From positions 1 through 64,000 of the forward strand of contig JBMOMJ010000007.1 in NCBI GenBank assembly GCA_049324695.1: a DNA stretch of 64,000 nt. The letters run 5' to 3'. Made by a program: the position numbers and the translations under genes. The DNA is from PMG-095 sp049324695. Lineage in GTDB: Bacteria; Myxococcota_A; Polyangia; Polyangiales; Polyangiaceae. Below the pieces are notes generated by a model. The model was not told where the DNA came from, did not search any database, and was given only the letters and a program-made list of their open reading frames with translations. This document shows, piece after piece, positions 33,938-43,088 of the stretch (within the stretch, counting starts at the first letter, position 1; every line of letters starts with the position of its first letter).

Positions 33938-36223
33938 GTGCGCCGGGATGCCGTCGTGACGGCGCGTGCCGGCGCCGAAACGCTGCGAGTGAGCTGCGCT
34001 ACCTGCGGCAACGCCGTAGATCCGCTGCGTGCCGAGCGCGTGGCGATCTACGGCGAGCGTTTTCGCTATTTCTGCAGCGCCGGCTGTCACGAGGGCTACG
34101 ATCCACGGCCCAGCGTGACCCCGTTGCCGGTCGCGCGCGAACGCCCACTGCCGTCGCCATCACCCTCGCCAGCATCCGTGGCGGCAGAAACCTCGAGTGA
34201 ACCGGCGGCGCTCGGCGAACGCGCTGCAGTGCGTGAGCTGAGCCTCATCGCGCGCGAAGATGACGAGCTCGAGCGTGTGAGCGCGCCCGCGCCGACGTCG
34301 GAGGTGCCCAGCTCGCTCACACGGAGCCAACCGCTGCGTTCGAGCAACAGCGCTCAGGCGGCCGCTGTCGGCTCGCTGCTACTCACGCTGTCGGCTGCCG
34401 GCGGTGGGCTCGCAATTGCACTGGTGCTCGCCGGTGATTCTCAAGTAGCAGCCAGCGCGCGTTTGGTGTTGGCCGCAGTATCGTTTTGCGCGCTTGCGGC
34501 CGAATCGTGGATGGGAGTGCGCGACGAAACCGAGCTCAGACCCTTCGCGCTGTTGGCGGCGCCGCTCGGCAGTATCTTGGTGGCGATTTCGGCGTTGGTC
34601 GGCGGCGCACCGCAAACGTCTGCTGCCATCACGTTGTCGGCCGTGGTGGTCGGCGCAACCGCGCTCTCGGTGCTGTTCGTGCGACGCATGCGGCGCCCGC
34701 TCGACGGCGAGCGCGAACGCATGGCAAACGAGCTCGACGGCACGTGCCAGCGCGTGGCCGGCGACGATCTCGTCGAAGTGCGCGCCGCTGATCTGCGCCC
34801 CGGCGAGGAGATTGTGTTGGAAGCGGGCAGCGTCGCTCCGGTTGACGCGACCGTGGCTGCCGGTACCGCAGTGGTCATGCCCTGGCTCGGCGCCAACGTG
34901 CGCGAAGAGCGCCACGAAGGCGACGTGATCGTCGCCGGCGCGCGCGTCGTCGAGGGGCGCTTGCGCGCGGTGGTCAGCTGGGCCGGTCCGGATCGTGCGT
35001 GGATGCGGCTATCGAGCGATCCGCGGCGGCGTGCGGATCTGTATTCGTCGCTCGCTCGCAGCGGGCGACTCATCGCCGAACGCATCGCGCCGTTCCTCAC
35101 GGGCGCCGCCGGGCTCGCAGCGTTCGCCGGCAACCTCGACTGGATCGAAGTCGGCATGCTGTGCGTCGGCGTGCATTCGAGCCTGACCAACCCGGCGCTG
35201 GCAAGCACGCCGGCGTTGCACGTCGCGCGCGCCATTCTCGACGGCCTGCGGCGCGGCGTCGCATTTCGAACTTCGCAAGCCTTCGATCGCGCCGGCAAAG
35301 TCTCGACATTGGCATTCTGTGCGCGCGGAACGCTGCTCCTCGGCGAGCCCGAAGTTGCGGATATCCAAGCCTTCGGTGAGCACCGCGCTAGCGACGTGCT
35401 CGCGCTGGTCGCCGGCGCCGAAAGTGGTTCACAGCGCGCGACTGCTACGGCCGTGTTGCGCGCCGCGCGCGCTCGCAACGTGCGCCCCGACGGCGTGCGC
35501 AGCCCCAATCGCGAGCCCGGATTGGGCACAACGGCCGTGGCCTCGACCGGACAAAGCTTGGTTGTTGGCAGCCGCGCGCTGATGCTGCGCGAGCACGTCA
35601 GCGTAGCAGCGGTCGAAGCACGCATCACCGAGCTCGAAGCGATGGGCCGCAGCGTGCAGCTCGTCGCGCTCGGCGGACGCCTGGTCGGTCTGCTCGGCTT
35701 GCAAGACGGCTTGCGCCCCGGCGCGCGCGCAGCGGTTCAACACCTCCTCGATATCGGTGTCGAACCAGTGCTGCTCTCGGGTGACGCGCGTGAAACCTGT
35801 GAAGCGCTCGGCCACGCGCTCGACATCGATCACATCCGCCCAGAGCTGCAGCCTTCGGAGCGCGGCGACGCGATTCGGCGCTTGATGGATGGTGGTGCGG
35901 TGGTCGCGGTGCTGGGCCGCACTCCCGCCGACGATATCGCGCTCAGCGCCGCAGACGTTTCCATCGCACTCTCCACTGCGGGCAGCACCGCGTCGGAGTG
36001 GAACGTGCAGCTCGCCTCCGACGACGTGCGTGACGCCGCGTTTGCGCTGCGCCTCTCACACACTTCGCGGCGAGAAGCTCGCCTCGCGCTGATCGTCACC
36101 TTGGTGCCCGCCGCCGCCGTCAGCTTGGTAGCCGTGCTCGGCTTGGTCACACCAGTGACCGCACCGCTCGCGGCCGCCGCCGGGGCCGCCACCGCGTTGC
36201 TGCGCCTACGGGCACTCCGTTAA
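33938..36223 (+). CDS. Catalytically degenerate P1B-type ATPase with TRASH-like N-terminus
   Basis: A 761-aa protein. C20-x2-C23 and C46-x3-C50 (CATC, YFCSAGCH) form a TRASH/YHS-like metal-binding domain. A Pro/Ser linker and membrane spans follow, then a P-ATPase core whose A, P and N domains are recognisable. The catalytic residues are lost. DKTGT is CARGT (Cys461 replaces the phospho-Asp), TGE is LGA, the membrane CPC is LTN, the N-domain HP is SQ, and GDGxND reads GRTPAD. The DNA reads through without frameshift or stop, so a maintained pseudoenzyme is inferred. It follows argD by 4 bp and is followed by a Fur gene, suggesting metal sensing or scaffolding. Confidence 0.85.
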   Translation: MRRDAVVTARAGAETLRVSCATCGNAVDPLRAERVAIYGERFRYFCSAGCHEGYDPRPSVTPLPVARERPLPSPSPSPASVAAETSSEPAALGERAAVRELSLIAREDDELERVSAPAPTSEVPSSLTRSQPLRSSNSAQAAAVGSLLLTLSAAGGGLAIALVLAGDSQVAASARLVLAAVSFCALAAESWMGVRDETELRPFALLAAPLGSILVAISALVGGAPQTSAAITLSAVVVGATALSVLFVRRMRRPLDGERERMANELDGTCQRVAGDDLVEVRAADLRPGEEIVLEAGSVAPVDATVAAGTAVVMPWLGANVREERHEGDVIVAGARVVEGRLRAVVSWAGPDRAWMRLSSDPRRRADLYSSLARSGRLIAERIAPFLTGAAGLAAFAGNLDWIEVGMLCVGVHSSLTNPALASTPALHVARAILDGLRRGVAFRTSQAFDRAGKVSTLAFCARGTLLLGEPEVADIQAFGEHRASDVLALVAGAESGSQRATATAVLRAARARNVRPDGVRSPNREPGLGTTAVASTGQSLVVGSRALMLREHVSVAAVEARITELEAMGRSVQLVALGGRLVGLLGLQDGLRPGARAAVQHLLDIGVEPVLLSGDARETCEALGHALDIDHIRPELQPSERGDAIRRLMDGGAVVAVLGRTPADDIALSAADVSIALSTAGSTASEWNVQLASDDVRDAAFALRLSHTSRREARLALIVTLVPAAAVSLVAVLGLVTPVTAPLAAAAGAATALLRLRALR

Positions 36224-36474
36224 CGCGCCGATCCTCAGCGTTTCCTGAACCTCATTGAGGAACTCCGTGCCCGCCGGCGTGGGCGGCGCACCCAGAAGGC
36301 TTTCGATTTCCGCCGCTTGCGGCGCGCTGGCCCAACGACCCGCAGCCGCCCAGCGGCACCTTTCGCGACGAAGACGGGGCGCAAGTGGGCTGCGTCGAGG
36401 CGCCCCCCAAACCCACATCCCCCGCGCGCGCTGCGGTGCTTGACGCGGCGGAGAGTTCAGAAAAGATGTGAGGG

Positions 36475-36963
36475 GTGAAGAGCACTGCCTCTGCGGGACG
36501 AAGCTCGAGCAACCCGGATATTCCGCGGTTGCGGCGCGACCTCGATGCCTACATGGCCAAGCGTAGGTTGCGTTCCACCGAGCAGCGGCGGCTCATCATC
36601 GACACATTGTTCGACTCCGGCGAACACGTGACGCTCGACGGCTTGCTCCGGCAAGTGCGCACTGTGGATTCTCGCGTTGGCTACGCAACCGTGTACCGCA
36701 CGATGAAGCTCCTCGCGGACAGCGGCATCGTTCAGGAACACAAGTTCGGCGACGGCTTCACACGCTACGAGCTGAACGACGAAGACCACCACCACGACCA
36801 CCTGATTTGCGTCGAATGCGGCAAAATCACCGAGTTCGAAGAGCCGCTGATCGAAGAGCTGCAAGCGCGCGTAGCGGCCCGCTACGACTTTCAGGTGCGC
36901 CAGCACAAACACGAGCTCTACGGCTTGTGCTCCGACTGTCAGAAGCCCAAAAAGCGCCGCTAG
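36475..36963 (+). CDS. Fur family transcriptional regulator
   Basis: A 162-aa Fur/Zur/PerR-type regulator. The wHTH has STEQRRLIIDTLFDSGEHVTLDGLL and GYATVYRTMKLLADSGIV. The regulatory metal site is EDHHHDHLICVECGKITEF, and a second Cys pair, LCSDC, lies at the C-terminus, so structural zinc is likely. Which metal it senses cannot be told. GTG 36475 is used; ATG 36553 is possible but would trim the DNA-binding domain's front. It lies 250 bp downstream of the pseudo-ATPase on the same strand, with no Fur box recognised in the gap. Confidence 0.9.
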   Translation: MKSTASAGRSSSNPDIPRLRRDLDAYMAKRRLRSTEQRRLIIDTLFDSGEHVTLDGLLRQVRTVDSRVGYATVYRTMKLLADSGIVQEHKFGDGFTRYELNDEDHHHDHLICVECGKITEFEEPLIEELQARVAARYDFQVRQHKHELYGLCSDCQKPKKRR

Positions 36964-37010
36964 CCGCTGAGTGCGCGCTGAAAGCCTGACACCGCGAAAA
37001 TGCGCCTGCG

Positions 37011-37631
37011 TCAGGTGCGCGGCGTTGCGACCAAGGTGCGCGCGTCGGTGACCACCAGCTGGCAAGCCACGTCGTGCGGCAGCGCGGGGATTTCGGCGAG
37101 CAGCTGAAAGTCATACGCGACGATCAAGCTGACTGCTGGCGGCACGAAGTCCGGCAAGGTGACATCGTAGAAGCCTCCGCCGTAACCCAAGCGGTTGCCA
37201 TCCGCGCCGACGGCGAGCGCCGGCACGAGCACGAGATCAATTTCACCGCGCACGGCTCGAGGAGCTTCAGGCAACGGTTCGAGAAAACGCGAGCGGCGGG
37301 TCGCAAGCTCTTCCGTCGACGCAGTGATGGCAAAGCCGGTGGTGAAACCGCTGCCGTTGGGATCCATCACGGGGTAATAAACGGCCTTGTTTTCGGCTCG
37401 AGCGCGCGCATCGAGGCCGCGCAAATCGACCTCGCCGCTAAGCGGCCAAAACAGCGCTAGCGAACGCGCAGCTCGATACGCCTCGGTGTCCGCGACGCGC
37501 TCGACGATGCGAGCGCTGCGTTCCCCGAGGGCTGCCTCCGGGTGGGCTCGGCGGAGAGCGCGCATGCGCGAGCGAATTTGCTTGCGGGCGCGATCTTGAA
37601 GAAAAGCCAGCGTGTCGGGGTCGTGGATCAC
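37011..37631 (-). CDS. 5-formyltetrahydrofolate cyclo-ligase
   Basis: A 206-aa protein of the YgfA/MTHFS family, which converts 5-formyl-THF to 5,10-methenyl-THF using ATP. Visible are the basic N-terminal helix ARKQIRSRMRALRR, ALFWPLSGEVDLR, DLVLVPALAVGADGNRLGYGGGFYD (the conserved loop) and a C-terminal VACQLVVTDAR. The start is GTG. It is convergent with the Fur gene and 34 bp from the downstream lipoprotein's stop. Confidence 0.9.
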   Translation of the reverse strand: MIHDPDTLAFLQDRARKQIRSRMRALRRAHPEAALGERSARIVERVADTEAYRAARSLALFWPLSGEVDLRGLDARARAENKAVYYPVMDPNGSGFTTGFAITASTEELATRRSRFLEPLPEAPRAVRGEIDLVLVPALAVGADGNRLGYGGGFYDVTLPDFVPPAVSLIVAYDFQLLAEIPALPHDVACQLVVTDARTLVATPRT

Positions 37632-37665
37632 GCTGGGAGCGTAGCGCGTTTTGTCGACAGGACCG

Positions 37666-38790
37666 TCACTGTGCGACGAGTAGGGAGTAGGGCTGCTTGA
37701 CGTACTGCGGAAGGTCCACGGTCGTGCCCGACGTTTCCCGCACTCCGTTCGGTTCTACCCGCACGAAGTAGGTTCCCGCAGTGAGGGCATTGGCTTGCAG
37801 TGCCACGGAAGTGCCGGCCGAAGCTTTGGTGGCCAGGAGAGCCCCGCTGCTATCAGTTAACGTGACGCCTCCCCCCAAGGCGTCCTCGGTTAGGTTGGAC
37901 AGGCTGATGTCCACGGGCCCGGGACCGAGGTCTACCTTGTACCAGTCGAGGAAGTCGGCGACTGGAATGTTCGAAAGCTCGAAACCAGCAAACGTGTAGG
38001 CTCTGACGGGTCGATTGGGAGCGATAGGCACAGCCTGAGCAAGCGTATCGTTTGGCTCGTAGATATCAGGCACCTGCGAGTAGATCGCCGTGAGTGTGTA
38101 CGGGTTAGACGCTTTCAACTCGGCCTGGCGCGCAATGCTGAGGTGAAACGATGAGCCCGACTTGGCAGTGAAGTAGAAGCCTACTCCGGTCCCCAACTCT
38201 CGCGTGTAAGCCACGTGAATCTGCCCGGCGTCGAGCGAAGTCCAAGCTGTTGCGCGGATGTCTCCATTCGCTCCAACGTCGCTCACTTTAACTTGCACAC
38301 AGCCGCCCCGTGAATCAGCCGGAACGCTAAACAAGTAGTAGTCTATGTCAGTCGCATTCTGAAGGCAGGCGGTGTACGCGGTGCCCAACTTGTAGGGAAC
38401 GCTCGATGCCCGATCGTTGTTCGGCTTTAGCTCAATGCCTTCGCAGTTATCGTCAGGGCTCGTGATCGCAACAGTAGGGCTCATGCCATTGCCCGCCGAT
38501 CCCGCGGCAGCTTGACCGCCCAGACCTCCATCGCCACCTTCAGCGTTGCCCGCCCCGCCCGCATCCGTTGATTGCCCTGCTTGTGGCATTGGCGCTGCAC
38601 CGCCCGAGGTACTGCCACCCGCTGGTGCTACGCCGCCGCTCGACGTGGCTCCAGCTCCCGCCATCGAAAGCGCGCCGGCATAACCACCCTGTCCGGCGGC
38701 TTTGTAGTGGGAGTCGACACGGCAAGCACCCGGTCCAATCGCTACAACCGCAGCCATAGCCAAACCAAGCCTCAATATTCGCATTCGCAT
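37666..38790 (-). CDS. Lipoprotein with Gly/Ala linker and PPC-type domains
   Basis: A 374-aa protein. The signal peptide ends in the lipobox IGPGAC. A Gly/Ala/Ser-rich linker follows (about 30-100), then two beta-sandwich domains of the bacterial pre-peptidase C-terminal (PPC) kind: KLGTAYTACLQNATDIDYY..., and YEPNDTLAQAVPI...DWYKVDLGPG with a final TYFVRVEPNG. It is about 45% similar by eye to the adjacent 38833-39984 product, so the pair arose by tandem duplication. A surface-exposed adhesive or binding role is guessed from the domains only. Confidence 0.8.
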   Translation of the reverse strand: MRMRILRLGLAMAAVVAIGPGACRVDSHYKAAGQGGYAGALSMAGAGATSSGGVAPAGGSTSGGAAPMPQAGQSTDAGGAGNAEGGDGGLGGQAAAGSAGNGMSPTVAITSPDDNCEGIELKPNNDRASSVPYKLGTAYTACLQNATDIDYYLFSVPADSRGGCVQVKVSDVGANGDIRATAWTSLDAGQIHVAYTRELGTGVGFYFTAKSGSSFHLSIARQAELKASNPYTLTAIYSQVPDIYEPNDTLAQAVPIAPNRPVRAYTFAGFELSNIPVADFLDWYKVDLGPGPVDISLSNLTEDALGGGVTLTDSSGALLATKASAGTSVALQANALTAGTYFVRVEPNGVRETSGTTVDLPQYVKQPYSLLVAQ

Positions 38791-38832
38791 AACACCAGCC
38801 TGGCGGGACCGAGTCGGCCTTGCGCAGCTCGA

Positions 38833-39984
38833 CTACTGCGTGACCTCCAGCGAGTAGGGAACCTTGAGGTACTGCGGAACCGTAGCCGTCGAGCCACGCG
38901 TTGCAGGGGCCAGGTACGGCTCAATCTTGATGAAGTACGTTCCGCCCATAGAGACCGAGTGAGCCAAGTGAACGTCAGAGCCCTCTGTGGCATTGTGAGC
39001 GGCAGCGATTTCACCACCAAGTGAATCGTAGAGGACGAGACTAGCGGTAAGGTCCGCCGCGCCGGTGGTCACCAGCACATCCACATCGCCCGGCTCCAGC
39101 TCGACCTTGTACCAATCTTGCCACTCTTCTTCGGGAATCCCGGTCGCGTACTCCCAGCCAGCGAACAGGTAGGCCGAAGTGCTGCCGCCAAGTGGCACAG
39201 GCGTGGCAGACGAGCGTAGGTCATTCGGCTCGTAAATATCGAGCACCCGTTTGTAGATCGCCCTGAAGGTGTACGCATTCGCACTCGGCGAATCGGCGTA
39301 GTTGGTAACCGCCACGTAGTACTTGGCACCAGGCTTGGCGTTGAAAAAGAGATAGGCGCTGCCGCCTTCGTCAGCATTCCAAGAGGACACTAGCTTGGTG
39401 TTGTCCGACGCAGTGTATGCCGCGAAGGAGATGTCGCCGTTGGTGCCGACGTCGGTGACACTGACGGTGACGTAACCGCCGCGATTGTCGTTGGGGACTT
39501 CGAAGGCGTACACGTCGATGTCGGTTTCGCTCTGCAAACACGCGGTGTACGCACTGCCGAGTTTGTAAGCGGTTGCTGTGCCGCGCGTGTCGTTGGGAGT
39601 CGGTTCGGCGCCAGCACAGGTATCGGTGCTGGTGACGGGCTCGCTGGGAGCTCCTGCGCTGCCGGCGTCTCCGCCGCTGCCGCCCATGCCGCCTTCTCCG
39701 CCGATGCCAGCGACTCCACCAATGCCACCTTCGGTTGACGCACCACCTTCGGGCGCTGCGCCGCCGCTCTGCGTTGCTTTGCCGCCCACGCCGCCTTGGG
39801 CAGGAGCCTTGCCGCCTTGGCCGCTGTTGCTTTCGCCGCCCTCGCCGGCCAGACCTGCGGTGCCGCCTTTGGCGCTGGTGCCTCCGTTGCCAGTCGTGCC
39901 GCCGGTGTTGCCACCATCACCGGATTCGCTGGTGCAGGCGCCGATCAACGCGAGCACGCCCATGGTCGAAGCCAATTTCCTCAT
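38833..39984 (-). CDS. Lipoprotein with Gly-rich linker and PPC-type domains (paralogue)
   Basis: A 383-aa protein with the lipobox ALIGAC, a long Gly-rich linker (about 25-125) and two PPC-like domains (LGSAYTACLQSETDIDVYAF; YEPNDLRSSATPVPLGG; TYFIKIEPYLAP). It ends like its neighbour in PQYLKVPYSLEVTQ. ATG 39984 is preceded by a GGGGAGA site, and longer frames upstream lack protein-like codons. It is the first gene of the pair, with a gap of 42 bp. Confidence 0.82.
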   Translation of the reverse strand: MRKLASTMGVLALIGACTSESGDGGNTGGTTGNGGTSAKGGTAGLAGEGGESNSGQGGKAPAQGGVGGKATQSGGAAPEGGASTEGGIGGVAGIGGEGGMGGSGGDAGSAGAPSEPVTSTDTCAGAEPTPNDTRGTATAYKLGSAYTACLQSETDIDVYAFEVPNDNRGGYVTVSVTDVGTNGDISFAAYTASDNTKLVSSWNADEGGSAYLFFNAKPGAKYYVAVTNYADSPSANAYTFRAIYKRVLDIYEPNDLRSSATPVPLGGSTSAYLFAGWEYATGIPEEEWQDWYKVELEPGDVDVLVTTGAADLTASLVLYDSLGGEIAAAHNATEGSDVHLAHSVSMGGTYFIKIEPYLAPATRGSTATVPQYLKVPYSLEVTQ

Positions 39985-40142
39985 GATTAGTCGTCTCCCC
40001 GAATTGGTGTCCCGCCGAATTCTCGGTCGAGATGCGCTCACCGAGGCCGGAGACATAGGATATGGTGAGCGAGCGAGCAAGCTTCCTCTCGTCGGTCACG
40101 CGGTCGGGTGTGTGCGGGTCCAAAACGCCTCAGAAGCAGGCG

Positions 40143-40898
40143 ATGCACGTTGAACGTGGCTATGCGAAAGTTCGCCGCAGCGTGAAGATCGCTTTCGTCG
40201 TACCCGCCTATCGCGCCGAGCGCAGTGTGAGCGCGGTAGTTCGCGAACTGGTGGCTCACTCGGAGTCGCTGCCTGAACGCTGCGATCCGTGTGTGCTGGT
40301 GGTGGACGACGGCTCTGACGATGCAACGGCTGCGCTCGCCGAAGCGGCGGGCGCGAGCGTGATTCGTCACGCGCAAAACCGCGGAAAAGGTGCCGCGCTT
40401 CTGACTGGTTTTCGCCGCGCGCAGGAGCTCGGCGCGCGCGCGGTGGTTACAGTGGATGCTGACGGGCAGCATCCTCCCAGCGAAGCGCTGGCGTTAGCTT
40501 GCCACCCGGCGCCGGAGGGAGCGCTGGTGCTCGGGGTGCGCGACCTGCGAAGCGCGGGCGCACCGCGAAAAAACAGGTTCTCGAACGCTTTCTCCAACGC
40601 TTGGATGTCGTTCTTCGCCGGGCAGAGTCTGCGCGACACGCAGTGCGGCTTGCGTCGCTATCCGCTGCCCGAAACGCTGCAGCTCGGTCTGAGCGGGAGT
40701 GGCTACGAGCTGGAGTCGGAGGTCATTCTCAAGGCGGTGCGCGCGGGCGTGCGTGTGGTCGAAGTCGGCGTGCACGTGATTTATCCGCCGGCTAGCGAGC
40801 GCGTTACGCATTTTCACAGCGTGCGCGATCCAGCGCGCATCGTCGTGCGCATTTTGCACACGGCGTTCACCACGCAGAAGCGGCGGGCGCCATCGTGA
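40143..40898 (+). CDS. Family 2 glycosyltransferase (dolichyl-P-mannose synthase-like)
   Basis: A 251-aa GT-A fold enzyme. The N-terminus is KIAFVVPAYRAERSV, the nucleotide-binding acid is VVDDGSDD, the metal-binding DxD is VDADGQHPP, and RDTQCGLRRYP with the ELESEVILKAVRAG acceptor region is typical of polyprenyl-phosphate sugar transferases. No C-terminal membrane spans are present. ATG 40143 is preferred but GTG 40181 is possible. Its stop overlaps the next gene's GTG (GTGA), so the products are probably made together. Confidence 0.88.
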   Translation: MHVERGYAKVRRSVKIAFVVPAYRAERSVSAVVRELVAHSESLPERCDPCVLVVDDGSDDATAALAEAAGASVIRHAQNRGKGAALLTGFRRAQELGARAVVTVDADGQHPPSEALALACHPAPEGALVLGVRDLRSAGAPRKNRFSNAFSNAWMSFFAGQSLRDTQCGLRRYPLPETLQLGLSGSGYELESEVILKAVRAGVRVVEVGVHVIYPPASERVTHFHSVRDPARIVVRILHTAFTTQKRRAPS

Positions 40899-42286
40899 AG
40901 GGTTGGGGCGCTCGCGTCGCGCTCGTTGTATCCGGCATTTTCTGCGTGAGTGTGCTCGCCCACATCGGCGTGCAGCGCGTCGGTCGCATGCAACCGCCGA
41001 CGTTGTCGCTGTCACAGCGCGAGCCGCAGCGGGAGGCCACCGGCGTGCGACGTTTGGGCGATTCGTTCGTGGTGCAGCAGCGCGACGTGCTGGAGGTTCA
41101 TCTGCGCGGCGCTCCGGGCGAAATCGGTTGGGCGCATGCGCGCTTGCTGTACCCAGAGATGGTCGAAAACGAAGGTGTGTTGCTGGCGAACTTCGAAAAG
41201 GCGGTACCGAATCTCGCGCTGCGCACGTTGCTCTTGGATTTGGCGCAGCTCCGTTATCGCGACCTTCCGGCGGGGATGAGCGAGGCGCGGCGCAGTGAAA
41301 TCGCGGCGGGTGCGCTGGGGTTTCAGCCCGACCCGTACGCCGGCGTTTTCCCGACGTTCCAACGCTTCGTGTACCTGAACGCGCTGTACGACATCGCACT
41401 TTCGTTCGAGCACTCGCCGCTGATCGGTTGCACCAGCTTCGTGTTTTCGGGTGAACGCGCCGAACACGGTGGATCGCTCCTGGGCCGTAATTTCGATTTC
41501 GAAGTGGATCCCATCTTCGATCGCAAGAAGGCCGTATTCTTCGTGCGCGAACAGGGACAAATTTCGTTCGCGTCGGTGGCTTGGCCTGGGCTGGTCGGAG
41601 TCGTGAGCGGCATGAACGCGGAGGGCGTTGCGCTGGTGGTTCACGGCGGGCGCGCCGGTACGCCGCGCACACAGGGTGATCCCGTGGTGCATGCGTTGCG
41701 CGCGGTGTTGTCGCAAGCGCACGACACGAACCAAGCCGTCACGTTGCTCGCGCGGCGAGCTCCACTCGTGAGTCACATCGTGGTGCTGAGCGATGCGAGC
41801 GGGCAGGCAGTGCGCGTCGAGCGCGTGCCAGGTGCGCCGGACTTCGTCGCGCCGCTAGGCAGCGCAGCCGCGGTTACCAATCACTTGGAGGGACCAGCCA
41901 GCGCCGATCCCAAGAACCAATCTGTGCGTGAGCGCACCTCGACGTTGCCCCGCCGAGCTCGGGCAGACGAGCTAGTCACCAGCGCGCCACGTCCGATTGG
42001 TGCCGAAGGCGTGGTGCGAGCACTGCGCGATCGCAAAGCGGCCGGCGGTGGCTCGTTGGCAGCTGGTGATCGCAACGCCATCGACGCCCACATCGCAACC
42101 CACGCCGTGGTGATGGACACCGCGCGGCGCCTTTTGTGGGTGAGCACCGGTCCGCACCTAGCGGGGCGCTTCGTGGCTTTCGACCTGAAGCGAAGACTCG
42201 CGGCTGACTACCAGCCTGAGCCCAACGCGGAGCTTCCGGAAATTGCGGCCGACCCAAGTCTGGTCGGGCCGAGCAGCTCCCGCTAG
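40895..42286 (+). CDS. C45 family Ntn-hydrolase (acyltransferase/peptidase-like)
   Basis: A 463-aa protein with one N-terminal membrane span (VALVVSGIFCVSVLAHIGV), so probably facing the periplasm. The C45/acyl-CoA:6-APA acyltransferase signature is seen as LIGCTSFVFSG with candidate nucleophile Cys179, followed by LLGRNFDFE and GLVGVVSGMNAEGVALVVHGG. In this superfamily the Cys acts after self-cleavage or propeptide removal. The natural substrate is unknown; amide-linked acyl chains are a family-based guess. It is coupled to the glycosyltransferase by a GTGA overlap and is followed 9 bp later by a barrel protein gene. Confidence 0.82.
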   Translation: MKGWGARVALVVSGIFCVSVLAHIGVQRVGRMQPPTLSLSQREPQREATGVRRLGDSFVVQQRDVLEVHLRGAPGEIGWAHARLLYPEMVENEGVLLANFEKAVPNLALRTLLLDLAQLRYRDLPAGMSEARRSEIAAGALGFQPDPYAGVFPTFQRFVYLNALYDIALSFEHSPLIGCTSFVFSGERAEHGGSLLGRNFDFEVDPIFDRKKAVFFVREQGQISFASVAWPGLVGVVSGMNAEGVALVVHGGRAGTPRTQGDPVVHALRAVLSQAHDTNQAVTLLARRAPLVSHIVVLSDASGQAVRVERVPGAPDFVAPLGSAAAVTNHLEGPASADPKNQSVRERTSTLPRRARADELVTSAPRPIGAEGVVRALRDRKAAGGGSLAAGDRNAIDAHIATHAVVMDTARRLLWVSTGPHLAGRFVAFDLKRRLAADYQPEPNAELPEIAADPSLVGPSSSR

Positions 42287-42295
42287 ACTCGAGGG

Positions 42296-43069
42296 ATGCC
42301 GCTTCAGCGTTGGTGCTGCCTGCTCGCCGTTCCGCTGTTCATCGCACCGAGCCTCGCGTGGGCTCAGGACAAATCGGGCATGAACTCTGGCGGCTTGGCG
42401 CCACCGCCCGCCGTGGAGCCCGCCAGCGAGCCCACGGCGCCGACCGACACGGAGCGAGAGCTCTCGCGCGCCGACCACGAAGACTCCGGACGCGGTCTCG
42501 AGTTCGTGTGGTTGAACGCTGAAGCCGGCTTTCAACACCTCGGGCTGCAAACGTTTCACGCCAACAATCTAGTCGACGCCACCTTGGTGAAGTCCACGCA
42601 GAGTGGTCTTTTGGTTGGCGCAGGCGCCGGGTTGCGCTTGATCTTTCTCACCGGCGGCGTGCGCTTCCGGCTGGGCAACTTCGACGCTTGGCAGTTGTGG
42701 ACGTTGAACGCCGAGCTCGGATTGCGCATCCCGCTCGGCGCGCTGGAGCCGTATTTCACATTTGCCGGCGGCTACGCTTCGATGGGCTCGTTCAGCGCGA
42801 GCAACGCCTTCAACTCGAACGGCATCGATGTGCGCGGCTTCAACCTGCGCGGCGGCTTCGGGCTCGACTACTACCTCGGCAAATACTTCTCGCTGGGAGC
42901 CAACATTTCTGGCGACGTGCTGTTCCTCTCGCGCGCGAAGGTCAGCCAAACCAACATGCCCACCGGTACCGATCCTGCGTCGCAAGCGGCCGCGCAGGTG
43001 TACGCCCGAGACGGTACGAGCGTGGGCGCCGGCTTCACGGTGACGGGAGTGGCAGGGCTGCACTTCTAA
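42296..43069 (+). CDS. Outer-membrane beta-barrel family protein
   Basis: A 257-aa protein. The signal peptide is cleaved after SLAWA. A short Pro/Glu linker is followed by alternating strands typical of small barrels (LLVGAGAGLRLIFLTGGVRFRLGNF, EPYFTFAGGYASMGSFSASN, NLRGGFGLDYYLGKYFSLGANISGDVLFL), and the chain ends in GLHF with a terminal Phe. It is third in the GT2-C45-barrel-PrsW cluster, on the same strand with short gaps. Its function is unknown. Confidence 0.78.
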   Translation: MPLQRWCCLLAVPLFIAPSLAWAQDKSGMNSGGLAPPPAVEPASEPTAPTDTERELSRADHEDSGRGLEFVWLNAEAGFQHLGLQTFHANNLVDATLVKSTQSGLLVGAGAGLRLIFLTGGVRFRLGNFDAWQLWTLNAELGLRIPLGALEPYFTFAGGYASMGSFSASNAFNSNGIDVRGFNLRGGFGLDYYLGKYFSLGANISGDVLFLSRAKVSQTNMPTGTDPASQAAAQVYARDGTSVGAGFTVTGVAGLHF

Positions 43070-43088
43070 TGGTGTCGCTGGTGTCGCC

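Noticed and set aside
33938..36223. Functional copper/zinc exporting P-type ATPase
   Set aside because: Phospho-Asp, TGE, CPC and HP motifs are all substituted, so transport by the normal cycle is not possible.
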